From Streptomonospora salina (lineage in GTDB: Bacteria; Actinomycetota; Actinomycetes; Streptosporangiales; Streptosporangiaceae): a DNA stretch of 64,000 nucleotides. The stretch spans positions 1,457,001 to 1,521,000 of the forward strand of contig NZ_JACHLY010000001.1 in NCBI RefSeq assembly GCF_014204715.1, in the 5' to 3' direction. The translations under genes and the position numbers were made by a program. A model generated the notes under the pieces. It had not been told where the DNA came from and ran no database searches. It saw only the letters and a list, made by a program, of their open reading frames with translations. Below, one piece after another: positions 24,573 through 34,430 of the stretch (its first letter is position 1; each line of letters starts with the position of its first letter).

Positions 24573-25385
24573 GTGCGCATGAGTGCGGCGAGTGAGCAGG
24601 GGCTGGGGACGGCCAACGAGGACCGGGTGCGCACCGGCGACGCGTGGGCGCTGGTGGTCGACGGGGCGACCGCGGCGCCGGGGGTCGACACCGGGTGCCG
24701 GCACGGCGTCCCGTGGCTGGTGGACCGGCTGGCCGCAGCGCTGGCCGCGGAACTGTCCGCCGACGGTCCGGCGCCGCCGGCCGACTGCCTGGCGGCGGCC
24801 ATCGGCTCGGTCCGCCGCGCGCACGGCGGGGACTGCGATCTGGACAACCCCGACAGCCCGTCGGCCACGGTGGCCCTGGCCCGCCCCGAGCCGGCCGGTC
24901 CGGGCACTCCGCCCGGGCCGCGCCGGGTCGAGTACCTGGTCCTGGCCGACTGCACGGTGCTGCTGGCCGAGACCGACGGGGAGGTCGCCGCGGTCACCGA
25001 CGACCGCGTGGATCGCCTGCCCGGCGGCCGCCCCTACAGCGCCGAGCTGGTGCGCGCCCACCGCAACGCCGAGGGCGGCTTCTGGGTCGCGGGCGCTGTG
25101 CCCGCGGCGGCCTACCGGGCGGTCACCGGGGTGTCGCGCACCGCGGGGGCGCGCTTCGCGCTGATGACCGACGGGTGTGCGCGGCTCGCGGACGTCTTCG
25201 GCCACCCGTGGCCGCAGGTCTGGCGCTGCCTGGAGTCCGGCGGCCCCGGTGCCCTCGTCGCCCGGGTGCGCACCGAGGAGGAGCGCCGCGGAGTGCCCGG
25301 CGGCAAGCGCCACGACGATGCGACGGCGGTCGCCGGCGCGTTCGATCCGCAGGCCGCCGCCCCGGACGTCACGGCCGGCGGGTGA
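24573..25385 (+). CDS. PP2C-type protein phosphatase-like protein
   Basis: A 270-residue protein with the PP2C layout: GLGTANEDRV near the N terminus and WALVVDGATAAPG (first metal aspartate), then YLVLADCTVLLAE, RFALMTDGCARLADVF (second metal aspartate) and the terminal GKRHDDATAVAG with two further acidic ligands. All four acidic positions expected of the catalytic core seem present, so activity is plausible. There is no membrane segment and no sensor domain. GTG 24573 is used; ATG 24579 is equally possible. It follows the imine-reductase-like gene by 59 bases and may share its transcript. Its phosphoprotein target is unknown. Confidence 0.75.
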   Translation: MRMSAASEQGLGTANEDRVRTGDAWALVVDGATAAPGVDTGCRHGVPWLVDRLAAALAAELSADGPAPPADCLAAAIGSVRRAHGGDCDLDNPDSPSATVALARPEPAGPGTPPGPRRVEYLVLADCTVLLAETDGEVAAVTDDRVDRLPGGRPYSAELVRAHRNAEGGFWVAGAVPAAAYRAVTGVSRTAGARFALMTDGCARLADVFGHPWPQVWRCLESGGPGALVARVRTEEERRGVPGGKRHDDATAVAGAFDPQAAAPDVTAGG

Positions 25386-25405
25386 ACGGCCGGGGAACGC
25401 AGGAG

Positions 25406-26008
25406 TCAGGACTGCGCCGTGCGCAGCGCGGACGGGTTGTCCCAGCGGTCGACGGGATCGCCGGGCCCGGAGAATCCCGGCCGGCGCTTCTCCATGCCGG
25501 CGGTGTCGCACACGTCGGCGACGAAGCTGCGGAACTCCTCGCAGCCCTCGAAGTCGAGCGCGAGGACCTGGTAGCTGTCGGCGCGCCCGCAGACGGTCTC
25601 GATGCGCAGCTCGGGCAGACCGTGCCGGTCGTACCCGAACTCCAGCGACTGCGGTACGCCCGTGTGCGTGCGCAGCTGCACGCTGGCGATGTCGGCGAGC
25701 CGGTAGCACCGGGTCACCGCGCACTGTCCGCGCCGACCGCGCCGGTAGTGCAGCCCGGACTCGTCGAGGACGAAGCGCACGCGGCCGTAGGGGGCGCGGC
25801 CGCAGGGGGCGCGCGTGCGCCACGCGAGCAGGATCATCACGGCCAGGCTGGTGACGGCGGCCGCTGCGCTGCTCCATACGACCGCGTCACGGATCCCCCA
25901 CAGTGCGCATACGGCGAAGAGCGCGACGCCCCCGGCCGCCACCTTGCCCAGCTGCTGCCAGAACAGGCGCGTGTCGTCGGTGTAGGTCCGTGTGCGCGCA
26001 ACTCCCAC
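25406..26008 (-). CDS. Small membrane protein of unknown function
   Basis: A 200-residue protein with two predicted transmembrane helices near the N terminus (about residues 22-40 and 43-62) followed by a cytoplasmic-looking beta-rich domain containing VRFVLDESGLHYRRGRRGQ, ADIASVQLRTHTG and YQVLALDFEGCEEFRSFVADVCD. This layout (two helices, then a PH-like domain) is common among actinobacterial proteins of unknown role; I do not recognise the family with certainty. GTG 26008 has GGGAG upstream. It meets the PP2C gene tail to tail with only 20 bases between. Confidence 0.65.
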   Translation of the reverse strand: MGVARTRTYTDDTRLFWQQLGKVAAGGVALFAVCALWGIRDAVVWSSAAAAVTSLAVMILLAWRTRAPCGRAPYGRVRFVLDESGLHYRRGRRGQCAVTRCYRLADIASVQLRTHTGVPQSLEFGYDRHGLPELRIETVCGRADSYQVLALDFEGCEEFRSFVADVCDTAGMEKRRPGFSGPGDPVDRWDNPSALRTAQS

Positions 26009-26231
26009 GGGTCGGCTCCCTCACCGTGTTCCTCGTTCACGAGGCCGGTAGTACCAAGGGAAACGTACCTGATTTGCCCCTGTTGGGGGAGTACAGGACC
26101 TTCGCCGGACTTCGACCGCGCCGGACCGTAGGATCTGCCTACCGGCGAAGCGCGCCGGCCGCGCGATCCCGCCTCGCCGCATCCACCGCAGCGGGCGGAC
26201 ACCGCACACCGCACGGAGGGACACCGCCGCC

Positions 26232-27062
26232 ATGGCCGACGACAGTACGCATCCGACCGCGCCGCAGGACAGGGCCGCCGACGACGCACCGGTGCTCAGC
26301 GAACGCGACGGCAGCGGCGTCCTGCGGCTGACCCTCAACCGCCCCGAGCGGCTCAACGCTTGGACCCCGCAGATGGGAGAGCGGCTGTTCGCGCTGCTGC
26401 GCGAGGCCGACGCCGACCCGCAGGTGCGCGCGATCGTCGTCACCGGCGCCGGCCGCGCGTTCTGCGCCGGCGCCGACATGGAGGCGCTCAGCGGGATCAG
26501 CGGCACCCGTGTGGAGATCGACGGCCGATCGATGGCCCTGCCCGCCACGCTGGGCACTCCGGTCGTCGCCGCGCTCAACGGCCCCGCGGCCGGTGTCGGG
26601 CTGGCGCTGGCGCTGTTCTGCGACGTGCGCTTCGCCGCCGACGACGCCAAGCTCACCACGTCCTTCAGCCGGCGCGGCCTGGTGGCCGAGTACGGGGTCG
26701 CCTGGCAGCTCCCGCGCCTGGTGGGCCAGGGGCGGGCGATGGACCTGCTGCTGTCGTCCCGTGTCGTCCTCGGCGCGGAGGCCCGGAGCATGGGGATGGT
26801 GGACTTCAGCCTCCCCCGCGCAGACGTCGTCGCCGAGGCCCTGTCCTATGCGGGAACGCTGGCACAGGAGTGCTCGCCGCGCTCGATGGCGGCGATCAAG
26901 GGCCAGGTGCTGCGCGCCCAGAGCAGCGGGCTCGACGACGCCGCCGACGAGGCCGCCGGCATGATGGCCGACGCGTTCGCCTCCGAGGACTTCGCCGAGG
27001 GGATCGGCAGCTACCTGGAGAAGCGCCCCCCGCGGTTCCCCGGGCTCGGGGACCGGGAGTGA
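26232..27062 (+). CDS. Enoyl-CoA hydratase/isomerase family protein
   Basis: A 276-residue crotonase-fold protein. The key blocks are VLRLTLNRPERLNAWTPQM, VTGAGRAFCAGADMEAL (first oxyanion glycine), LNGPAAGVGLALALFCDVRFAADDAKLTTSFSRRGLVAEYGVAWQLPRLVG with a glutamate in the second catalytic position, and LSSRVVLGAEARSMGMVD. The exact reaction (hydration, isomerisation or thioesterase) is not fixed by these motifs. GGAGGG precedes ATG 26232. It is followed by an MDR oxidoreductase on the same strand 135 bases on. There is no clear link to the hydroxycinnamate locus 15 kb away. Confidence 0.88.
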   Translation: MADDSTHPTAPQDRAADDAPVLSERDGSGVLRLTLNRPERLNAWTPQMGERLFALLREADADPQVRAIVVTGAGRAFCAGADMEALSGISGTRVEIDGRSMALPATLGTPVVAALNGPAAGVGLALALFCDVRFAADDAKLTTSFSRRGLVAEYGVAWQLPRLVGQGRAMDLLLSSRVVLGAEARSMGMVDFSLPRADVVAEALSYAGTLAQECSPRSMAAIKGQVLRAQSSGLDDAADEAAGMMADAFASEDFAEGIGSYLEKRPPRFPGLGDRE

Positions 27063-27197
27063 GGCAGCCGACACGCCGCTGACCGCCCCGACACGCCGCA
27101 CCGGCCGCGGACGCCTTTAGGCTCGATGCATACCATCCGGTCGGTCTGCGGCGGTGCCGCCCCGTCCGGCAAGCCCACGTTGGGAGACAGCACCCCT

Positions 27198-28154
27198 ATG
27201 CGAGCCATCCAGATCACCGAGTTCGGCGGCCCGGAGGTCCTGAACCTCACCGAGCTCCCCGAACCGGAGCCCGGCCCCGGCGACCTGCTCGTCGAGGTCG
27301 AGCGCGCGGGCGTCAACTACGCCGACACCCACCGGGTCGAGGACACCTACCTCTCCAGCTCCGGTCTGCCGCTGGTCCCCGGCAGCGAGGTCGCCGGACG
27401 CACCTCGGACGGGCGCCGCGTGGTGGCCATGGTCGACAGCGGCGGCTACGCCGAGCGCGCCCTGGCCTCGCCGCACACGGCCTACGACATCCCCGAGGGT
27501 GTCGACGCCTCCACCGCCCTCGCCCTCCTCATCCAGGGCGCCACCGCCTGGGTGCTGCTGCGGCACAACGTGCACCTGGCCGAGGGCGAGTCCGTGGTCG
27601 TGCACGCCGGCGCGGGCGGCGTGGGCTCCTTGGCGGTGCAGCTGGCCAAGGCCTTCGGCGCCGGCCGGGTCGTCGCCACCGCCGGCAGCGAGGACAAGCG
27701 CGAACTGGCCCTGGAACTGGGCGCCGACGCGGTGGTGGACTCGCGCGCCGACGACATGACCGCCGCCCTCGTCGAGGCCAACGAGGGCCGCCGCGTGGAC
27801 ACGGTGCTGGACATGACCGGCGGGCGCGTCACCGACGAGAGCCTGCACGCGCTGGCGCCCTTCGGCCGGCTCGCCTTCTACGGCATGGCCTCCCGCGAGG
27901 CTCCCAAGCCGATCCAGCTGCCCAACCTGATGCGCCATTCGGCGACGGTCAGCGGAATGTGGCTGCCGCACGCCTTCCAGCTGCCGGGCAACGTCGTCGG
28001 CCGCGCGATGGCCGAGATGTTCGACCTGGTGCGCACCGGGCGGCTGCGCGCCGTGCTCGGCGGCGACTACCCGCTGGACCGGGCCCGCGCCGCCCACGAG
28101 GACCTGCGCTCGCGCGCCACGCAGGGCAAGCTGACGCTGGACCCGACCGCCTGA
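27198..28154 (+). CDS. Quinone oxidoreductase-like MDR protein
   Basis: A 318-residue zinc-free medium-chain reductase: MRAIQITEFGGPEVLNLTELPEPEPGPGDLLVEV, RAGVNYADTHRVEDTY, the GYAERALASP region, the cofactor motif SVVVHAGAGGVGSLAVQLAKAFGAGRVVATAGSEDKRELA, and DTVLDMTGGRVTDESLHAL. This pattern is typical of NADPH:quinone reductases. ATG 27198 is chosen as it opens the family's standard N terminus and GGGAG lies upstream; a 24-residue extension from 27126 is unlikely. It may share a transcript with the preceding crotonase gene. The substrate is unknown. Confidence 0.9.
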   Translation: MRAIQITEFGGPEVLNLTELPEPEPGPGDLLVEVERAGVNYADTHRVEDTYLSSSGLPLVPGSEVAGRTSDGRRVVAMVDSGGYAERALASPHTAYDIPEGVDASTALALLIQGATAWVLLRHNVHLAEGESVVVHAGAGGVGSLAVQLAKAFGAGRVVATAGSEDKRELALELGADAVVDSRADDMTAALVEANEGRRVDTVLDMTGGRVTDESLHALAPFGRLAFYGMASREAPKPIQLPNLMRHSATVSGMWLPHAFQLPGNVVGRAMAEMFDLVRTGRLRAVLGGDYPLDRARAAHEDLRSRATQGKLTLDPTA

Positions 28155-28310
28155 ACGGCCGCCGGGGGCCGGCCCTTCACCGTTCGGTCCCCTCCGGCGG
28201 GCTGAACGCTCCGTCTGCCGCGAGGTTTCCGCCCGGACCGGCGGGGCCGGTCCCCGGCGGCGGCCTCGCGGCGGATCACCCGATCCGGCCCCACCCGGGG
28301 CCACTGCCTT

Positions 28311-28346
28311 TTCACTCACCGGCGGCGACGCCGCACAATGGAGAAG
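28311..28346 (+). promoter_or_regulatory. Possible promoter of kdpD giving a leaderless start
   Basis: TTCACT (28311-28316), 17 bases, CACAAT (28334-28339), placing initiation at or beside GTG 28346. No usable ribosome site precedes that GTG (GGAG is only two bases away), which fits a leaderless transcript. The -10 match is poor, so this is only suggestive. Confidence 0.35.
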
Positions 28347-30991
28347 TGGCACGTGGCAAACTGCGCATCTATCTGGGCGCCGCCCCCGGCGTAGGCAAGA
28401 CCTTCGCCGCGCTGAGCGAAGCGCACCGGCGCCGCGACCGCGGCACCGACGTCGTGGTGGGGCTGGTCGAAACCCGCGACCGCCCCCGAACGGCCGAGCT
28501 CCTCGACGGCCTGGAGCGGCTGCCGCCGCCGGCCGGCGACTCCTCCCCCGGGGAATTCGACCCGGACGACCTGCTGCGGCGCGCCCCGCAGGTGGCCGTC
28601 GTCGACGACTTCGCCCACACCAACGCGCCCGGCACCCGAAACGCCAAGCGGTGGCAGGACGTCGACGAACTCCTCAACGCCGGCGTCGACGTCATCACCA
28701 CGCTCAACATCCAGCACGTCGAATCGCTCAACGACGTCGTCCAGCGGATCACCGGGGTGCGCCAGCACGAGACCATCCCCGACGAGATCGTCCGCCGCGC
28801 CGACCAGATCGAGCTGTGCGACATGTCGCCGCACTCGCTGCGGCGGCGGATGTCCCACGGCAACATCTATCCCGCGGAGAAGGTCGACGCCGCGCTGTCC
28901 AGCTACTTCCGCGAAGGCAACCTCACCGCCCTGCGCGAGCTCGCGCTGCTGTGGGTCGCCGACCGCGTCGACGAGGGCCTGACCCTCTACCGCGGCGAGC
29001 ACAAGATCCGCCAGACCTGGGAGGCCCGCGAACGGGTGGTGGTGGCTCTGACCGGCGGCCCCGAGGGCGAAACCCTGATCCGGCGCGCCGCCCGTGTGGC
29101 CGCGCGCTCACGCGGCGGCCGCCCGCAGCCCAGCCACCTCATGGCGGTGCACGTGGTCCCCGGCGACAACCTCGCCCACCCGCTGCCCGACGTCATCACC
29201 GAACAGCGCCGGCTGCTGGCCGAGCTGGGCGGCACCTACCACCAGGTCATCGGCGACGACGTCCCCACCGCGCTGCTGGAATTCGCCCGCGGCGTCAACG
29301 CCACCCAGATCGTTCTGGGCTCGTCGCGGCGGCGCGCCTGGCAGTACATCTTCGGCCCCGGTGTCGGGGCGACGGTCGCCCGCGAGTCCGGCGACATCGA
29401 CGTGCACATCGTCACCCACGAAGAGGTGGGCCGCGGGCGCAGCCTCCTGCCTCCCCTGGCGGCCAGTGTGAGCCGGGCCCGCCTGGTCTGGGGCTGGATC
29501 ATCGGCGTACTCGGCCCCGCGGTGCTGGCGGGTGCGCTGCATCTGCCGGCGACCGACGGCGTGGGGCCGACCACCCACGTGCTGCTGTTCCTGGTCTCCA
29601 CCATCGCCGCCGCCTTGGCGGGCGGGCTGTGGCCGGCGCTGATGTGCGCCGTGTGGAGCACCGTGCTGCTGGACCTGCTGTTCACACCGCCGCTGTACGC
29701 CCTGGGCATCGGCGGCCCCGGCGACCGCCTGGCGCTCGGGGCGTTCGTCCTGGTCGGGGTACTGGTGGCGTTCGTCGTGGACCTGTCCCGGCGCCGTGCG
29801 CTGCAGGCCAGCCGCTCCAAAGCCGAGGCCAGCACGCTGAGCCTGCTCGCCGGCAGCGTCATCGACGGCCAGGAGCCGCTGCCGGCCCTGCTGCGGCGGA
29901 TCCGCGAGACCTTCGGGCAGCACTCGGTCGCGCTGCTGCGCCAGGAGGACGACTCCGGCGAGTGGACCCGGCTGGAGTGCGTCGGCGAGGGCCCCTGCGA
30001 GTCGCCCGACCAGGCCGACGCCCTCGTCTCCGTCAGCGACTCCCTGGCGCTGGCGCTGCGCGGCCACATGCTGCCCGCCGCCGACCGCCGCATCCTCAGC
30101 GCCTTCGCCACGCACATCGGCATCGCACTGGAGCGCCAGCGCCTGGCCCACGACGCCGCCGAGGCCAAGCGCCAGGCCGCGCGCAACCGGATCCGCACGG
30201 CGCTGCTGGCGGCCGTCTCCCACGACCTGCGCACACCGCTGACCTCGATCAAGGCCAGCGTCTCCAGCCTGCGCTCGGTCGACATCGAACTCGACGCCCA
30301 GGACCGCGGCGAACTGCTGGAGAACATCGAGGAGTCCACCGACCGGCTCAACACCCTGGTCGACAACCTGCTGGACATGAGCCGGCTGCAGACCGACACC
30401 GTCCAGCCCAAGATCCGCGCCGTGGGCCTGGAAGAGGTCGTACCCGCCACGCTGATCGGCATCCCGCCGCACACCGTGGAGGTGGACGTACCCGACAACC
30501 TGCCGCGGTTGCGCGCCGACGCCGGCCTGCTGGAGCGGGCGGTGGCCAACGTGGTGCAGAACGCGGCGCGGCACAACCCGCCCGGACGCCCGCCCATCCG
30601 GGTGTCGGCCAGCGCCCTGGGCGACACCGTGGAGCTGCGGGTGGCCGACCACGGGCCCGGGGTGCCCGACGAGCACAAGGACCGCATATTCGAGGCCTTC
30701 CAACGGCTCGGCGACGCGCCGCAGGGCACCGGCATCGGGCTGGGCCTGGCTGTGGCGCGGGGATTCACCGAGGCGATGGACGGTACGCTGACCGCCGAAG
30801 ACACCCCGGGCGGGGGCCTGACCCTCGTGTTCATGCTGCACACCACCGCATCCGACCCCGCACTCGGCGGCGGGGCGCATCCGGCGGCGGACGCGGCCGC
30901 CGAGGGCGCGCCGGCTCCGGGGGCGCCGGAGGCCTCCTCCCCGGACGGCGCGACTCCCCGGACGGATCCCCGGACGACCGAAGACGACTAA
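28346..30991 (+). CDS. kdpD: Sensor histidine kinase KdpD
   Basis: The 881-residue membrane kinase that senses potassium or turgor limitation and phosphorylates KdpE. Domains in order: N-terminal KdpD domain with Walker A GAAPGVGKT (residues 11-19) and DDFAHTNAPG; a universal-stress-protein domain (about 225-370, ending GPGVGATVARESGDIDVHIV); four transmembrane helices (about 380-485, DUF4118); a GAF-like domain; the H box AAVSHDLRTPLTSIKA with H626; and the ATPase domain with NVVQNAARHNPPG, DHGPGVPDEH and GTGIGLGLAVARGF. GTG 28346 begins the standard VARGKLRIYLGAAPG. kdpE follows after 11 bases. The kdpFABC pump genes are not beside it, unlike in many bacteria. Confidence 0.95.
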   Translation: MARGKLRIYLGAAPGVGKTFAALSEAHRRRDRGTDVVVGLVETRDRPRTAELLDGLERLPPPAGDSSPGEFDPDDLLRRAPQVAVVDDFAHTNAPGTRNAKRWQDVDELLNAGVDVITTLNIQHVESLNDVVQRITGVRQHETIPDEIVRRADQIELCDMSPHSLRRRMSHGNIYPAEKVDAALSSYFREGNLTALRELALLWVADRVDEGLTLYRGEHKIRQTWEARERVVVALTGGPEGETLIRRAARVAARSRGGRPQPSHLMAVHVVPGDNLAHPLPDVITEQRRLLAELGGTYHQVIGDDVPTALLEFARGVNATQIVLGSSRRRAWQYIFGPGVGATVARESGDIDVHIVTHEEVGRGRSLLPPLAASVSRARLVWGWIIGVLGPAVLAGALHLPATDGVGPTTHVLLFLVSTIAAALAGGLWPALMCAVWSTVLLDLLFTPPLYALGIGGPGDRLALGAFVLVGVLVAFVVDLSRRRALQASRSKAEASTLSLLAGSVIDGQEPLPALLRRIRETFGQHSVALLRQEDDSGEWTRLECVGEGPCESPDQADALVSVSDSLALALRGHMLPAADRRILSAFATHIGIALERQRLAHDAAEAKRQAARNRIRTALLAAVSHDLRTPLTSIKASVSSLRSVDIELDAQDRGELLENIEESTDRLNTLVDNLLDMSRLQTDTVQPKIRAVGLEEVVPATLIGIPPHTVEVDVPDNLPRLRADAGLLERAVANVVQNAARHNPPGRPPIRVSASALGDTVELRVADHGPGVPDEHKDRIFEAFQRLGDAPQGTGIGLGLAVARGFTEAMDGTLTAEDTPGGGLTLVFMLHTTASDPALGGGAHPAADAAAEGAPAPGAPEASSPDGATPRTDPRTTEDD

Positions 30992-31002
30992 AAGGTGTGA
31001 CG

Positions 31003-31677
<675 letters not shown>

Positions 31678-31779
31678 CGCCGGAGGCGCGGCGCGGCGCC
31701 CGGATCCGCCCGGTGACGGTCGTCCCGTCGCCGGCCGGCGCGGAGCCCGGCCGCGGCTCCTGAACCGGCTACCGCCGCT

Positions 31780-32706
31780 TCACCTCGCGCCCAGCTCCAC
31801 GAGCATCGCGAAGTGGGCGGTGTGGACGCGCTTGCGGTTGGCCGCGGCGACGGCGAAGAGGGGGGCGAACGCCCGGCACCAGGCCATCAGCCGCTCGTGG
31901 GGGACGCCGATGCCCGCGGAGAGCACGGCCGCGCGCCGCTCCACCTCCTCCAGGCTCTCGGCCCGCCACACCGCCCACTCGACGGCGTCGGCGGCGCTGT
32001 CGCCGACGCAGGCCCGGGGGTCGACCGCGACCAGGCCGCGCTCCGGACCGCCGAGGAGGACGTTTCCGGGATGCAGGTCGCCGTGCAGCGGCACCGCGCT
32101 GTCGTCGTTGTCGCCGTAGGAGAGGTCGCGCGCGTGTGCGTGGCCCCGGTGCACCGCCGACGGCGGGATGACCTCGGCGGCCGGTCCGGTCCGGCGCTCG
32201 CGCTCCCACATGTCGAAGATGAAGTTGATCCGGCTGTTGAGCGGGTGCAGCTCGCCGAGGTCGTTGCACGGGACGTCCGCCGACTGCAGGTCGGCGATGA
32301 GCGCGGCGATGTCGGCCATGTCGGGGACCTCGCCGCTCAGCGCGACGGTACGGCCGGTGCCGACGGCCTCCAGCAGCAGGGCGCTGTGCTCGGCGTCGAC
32401 CTCCCAGACGGCCGGTACCCGGCCGGTGTCTTGCCACAACCGCAGCAGGCGCGCCTCGGGGGTGACCAGTCCGGGGTCGGGAGAGATCTTGAGTACGCCG
32501 CGCGCGCCGCCGGCCGTGCGGCAGAACAGCACCACCGACGTGCGTACGTGCGGCGCGGACCGCTCGACGGTGAGGCCCCACCGCCGTGCCAGTTCGTCGA
32601 CCCGTGCGGGCAGGCCGGCCAGCCAGTCGACGGCGCCGGTGCCGAACCTGCGGACCAGCCGCTCCGTCTGCTTCTCGTCGACCAGCTGCTGTGTGGCGTC
32701 GTTCAT
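31780..32706 (-). CDS. Aminoglycoside 6-phosphotransferase/hydroxyurea kinase-like protein
   Basis: A 308-residue kinase-fold protein of the APH(6) family (streptomycin 6-kinase and hydroxyurea phosphotransferase relatives). The catalytic loop is SAVPLHGDLHPGNVLLGG and the metal motif VAVDPRACVGDSAADAVEWAVW. The N-terminal lobe contains VVLFCRTAGGARGVLKISPDP with the ATP lysine, and LLRLWQDTGRVPAVWEVDAEHSALLLE. ATG 32706 has AAGGTGG upstream. It is convergent with kdpE. Whether it gives resistance is unknown: actinomycetes carry many such genes, and substrates differ widely. The match to the family is firm, the substrate is not. Confidence 0.82.
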   Translation of the reverse strand: MNDATQQLVDEKQTERLVRRFGTGAVDWLAGLPARVDELARRWGLTVERSAPHVRTSVVLFCRTAGGARGVLKISPDPGLVTPEARLLRLWQDTGRVPAVWEVDAEHSALLLEAVGTGRTVALSGEVPDMADIAALIADLQSADVPCNDLGELHPLNSRINFIFDMWERERRTGPAAEVIPPSAVHRGHAHARDLSYGDNDDSAVPLHGDLHPGNVLLGGPERGLVAVDPRACVGDSAADAVEWAVWRAESLEEVERRAAVLSAGIGVPHERLMAWCRAFAPLFAVAAANRKRVHTAHFAMLVELGAR

Positions 32707-33169
32707 GGGTCCACCTTGTGCATCGGCCCGGCTCTGGGGGTACGTACGCGTGGCCCGGCGTGGTCGCCCCGGTTCCGGGCGCGCGGCTGGAGCCGCCGCA
32801 CGCACCGGCCGGACCGGCCCGCAGACCCGGCCCCGCTCCCGTGCGGTCGAGGGATGTGCGCGCGGTGCACCCGTGCGGCGGCGACCGGCGGTCGCGGGAC
32901 CGGCCGGGATGTGCGGCCCCGCGGGACCGGGCGGCGCAACCGCGTACCGCGCACCATCGGACCGGTCACCTCCGCAGCGGTCGGGGTAGTCGGGGGTGGT
33001 AGGGCGCCGGGCGGCAGCGGGGAGCACCCGGAACGACCACGTTCGGCAGCGGGGCGATCACGTTACCGCATCAGCGTCGCCCCCGGCGGGCGGGTGCGGG
33101 GTCCGATCGGGCCTGACCGGCACCCGCGCCCGCCCGCCGAACGCCGTACCCGGACCGCGGGCGGCCGGC
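32707..33169. other. Intergenic region upstream of the APH(6)-like gene
   Basis: 463 bases with no supported gene. Frames on both strands are Arg/Pro-rich shadows. It must hold the promoter of the kinase gene, but no convincing boxes were found. Confidence 0.35.
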
Positions 33170-33850
33170 TCACGCGACCAGGCGCGCCTTGGCGGCACGG
33201 TGTTGGGCGAGCAGGCTGTCGACGACGATCTCGGAGGGCCACAGCGGGGCGGTGACCGAAGTCGCGCCCATCTCGTGGAGGCGGTCGTAGTCGCGCCCTT
33301 CGACCAGCCGCCAAGCGGCGACCGCGACGTTGTCGCGGCCGTTGCGCCGCAGGCGCTCGACGGCGTCGCCGACCGACGGCGCCCAGGAGTTCAGGTAGCC
33401 CACCTGCACGGGCGAGCCGAGGCGGCGGCTGAGCATGCGGGCGGCGTCGGTGACGACCCGGCGCTCGTCCTGGCCGGTGCTGCCGTCCGCGGCGAGCACC
33501 ACCCCGTCGCCGGAGACCCATCCGGTGTCGACGAGCCGGCCCGCGAGATCGCCCACGATCGAGGGGACGGCCCCCAGCGGCGGCGTGGGGCAGGCGTCGA
33601 ACCGGCCGTCGAGGTCGATTCCGGCGAATGTGCGGGAGCTGGCGAGGTCGCCGCCGGCGACGAAGGCGGGCACGACCACCATCGGGCCTTCGACCGAGTC
33701 GACGGCCCGGTGGACTTCGCTTCCGGATCCGAACGCCGGAACGACGGGGGCTTCGCCTCGCCGGGCGACGGCGTCGGCCAGCCCGCGGAGAGCCTCTTTG
33801 CGGCCGGTGTCCCGGGAATCGTCCGCGACGAGCACCATGGTCGGCACCAT
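33170..33850 (-). CDS. CbiX/sirohydrochlorin chelatase-like protein lacking metal-binding histidines
   Basis: A 226-residue two-lobed protein with the chelatase-superfamily plan: TMVLVADDSRD at the N terminus, VVVPAFVAGGDLASSRTF, then the second repeat GVVLAADGSTGQDERRVVTDAARMLSRRLG, VQVGYLNSWAPSVGDAVERLRRNG, VAVAAWRLVEGRDYDRLHEMGA and VTAPLWPSEIVVDSLLAQH. In CbiX the first motif is VGHGSR and the second carries another His; here those positions read ADDSR (D10) and GGDL. It is thus probably not a working chelatase. Start choice: AAGGAG touches ATG 33856 but lies six bases before ATG 33850, so 33850 is used. It is not in any cobalamin or siroheme cluster here. Confidence 0.75.
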   Translation of the reverse strand: MVPTMVLVADDSRDTGRKEALRGLADAVARRGEAPVVPAFGSGSEVHRAVDSVEGPMVVVPAFVAGGDLASSRTFAGIDLDGRFDACPTPPLGAVPSIVGDLAGRLVDTGWVSGDGVVLAADGSTGQDERRVVTDAARMLSRRLGSPVQVGYLNSWAPSVGDAVERLRRNGRDNVAVAAWRLVEGRDYDRLHEMGATSVTAPLWPSEIVVDSLLAQHRAAKARLVA

Positions 33851-34296
33851 ATCCATCTCCTTGAAATCGCCGAGAGCGCCGATCGGGGACGGATCCCCGG
33901 AGAACGGCGGTTTCGCCCGAATGACCTCGTGTAACGCAGGCGAAAACTGAGTACGGGGGCGCGGAGGAACTACCGAATTGAGGGGGGTGAAGTACGCAGC
34001 CGGATCTCCTTGCTTCGACGATTCGCCGCAGGACCGCTTCCGTACGGGCCTTGCATACGCTCGCACAACATAAGATGCTAACCGTTCGGGAAGCGCTTTT
34101 CCATAGACGGAACCGTCGCGCGCGTCACGTTGCTGCGCCGCACTTCGGCGGCGGGACCGGCGTGAATCACCGCCGCCCCTGGACACGAGCCCGGGAGTTC
34201 TCTACGGAAGTCGCCCGATCCGGGAATTGCGGACGACACCGCAAAGGAGAACCGACCGCGCCCTGCAGTCCCATTGACCGCACCGATACTTTTTGC

Positions 34297-34327
34297 GCCG
34301 ATGCAAATGCAAATGCAAACAATCGGC
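34297..34327. repeat. ATGCAA tandem repeat inside an inverted repeat
   Basis: GCCGAT (34297-34302) and ATCGGC (34322-34327) flank a 19-base loop holding three direct copies of the ATGCAA-type word. The composition is strikingly unlike the surroundings. It could be a protein-binding site or part of an old recombination site; no function can be shown. Confidence 0.5.
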
Positions 34328-34430
34328 CACCCAAGCGGGATTCCCGGGGATTCGGGGTCGCGCCGCAGGTGGGAGCCGGTTCCCGGGGGTCCGGCCTGCA
34401 GAATGGCCGGGCACCGGCGGAGCAGACCTC

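Noticed and set aside
33848-33856. ATG 33856 as start of the CbiX-like gene
   Set aside because: AAGGAG abuts this ATG with no spacing, while it lies at a normal six-base distance from ATG 33850.
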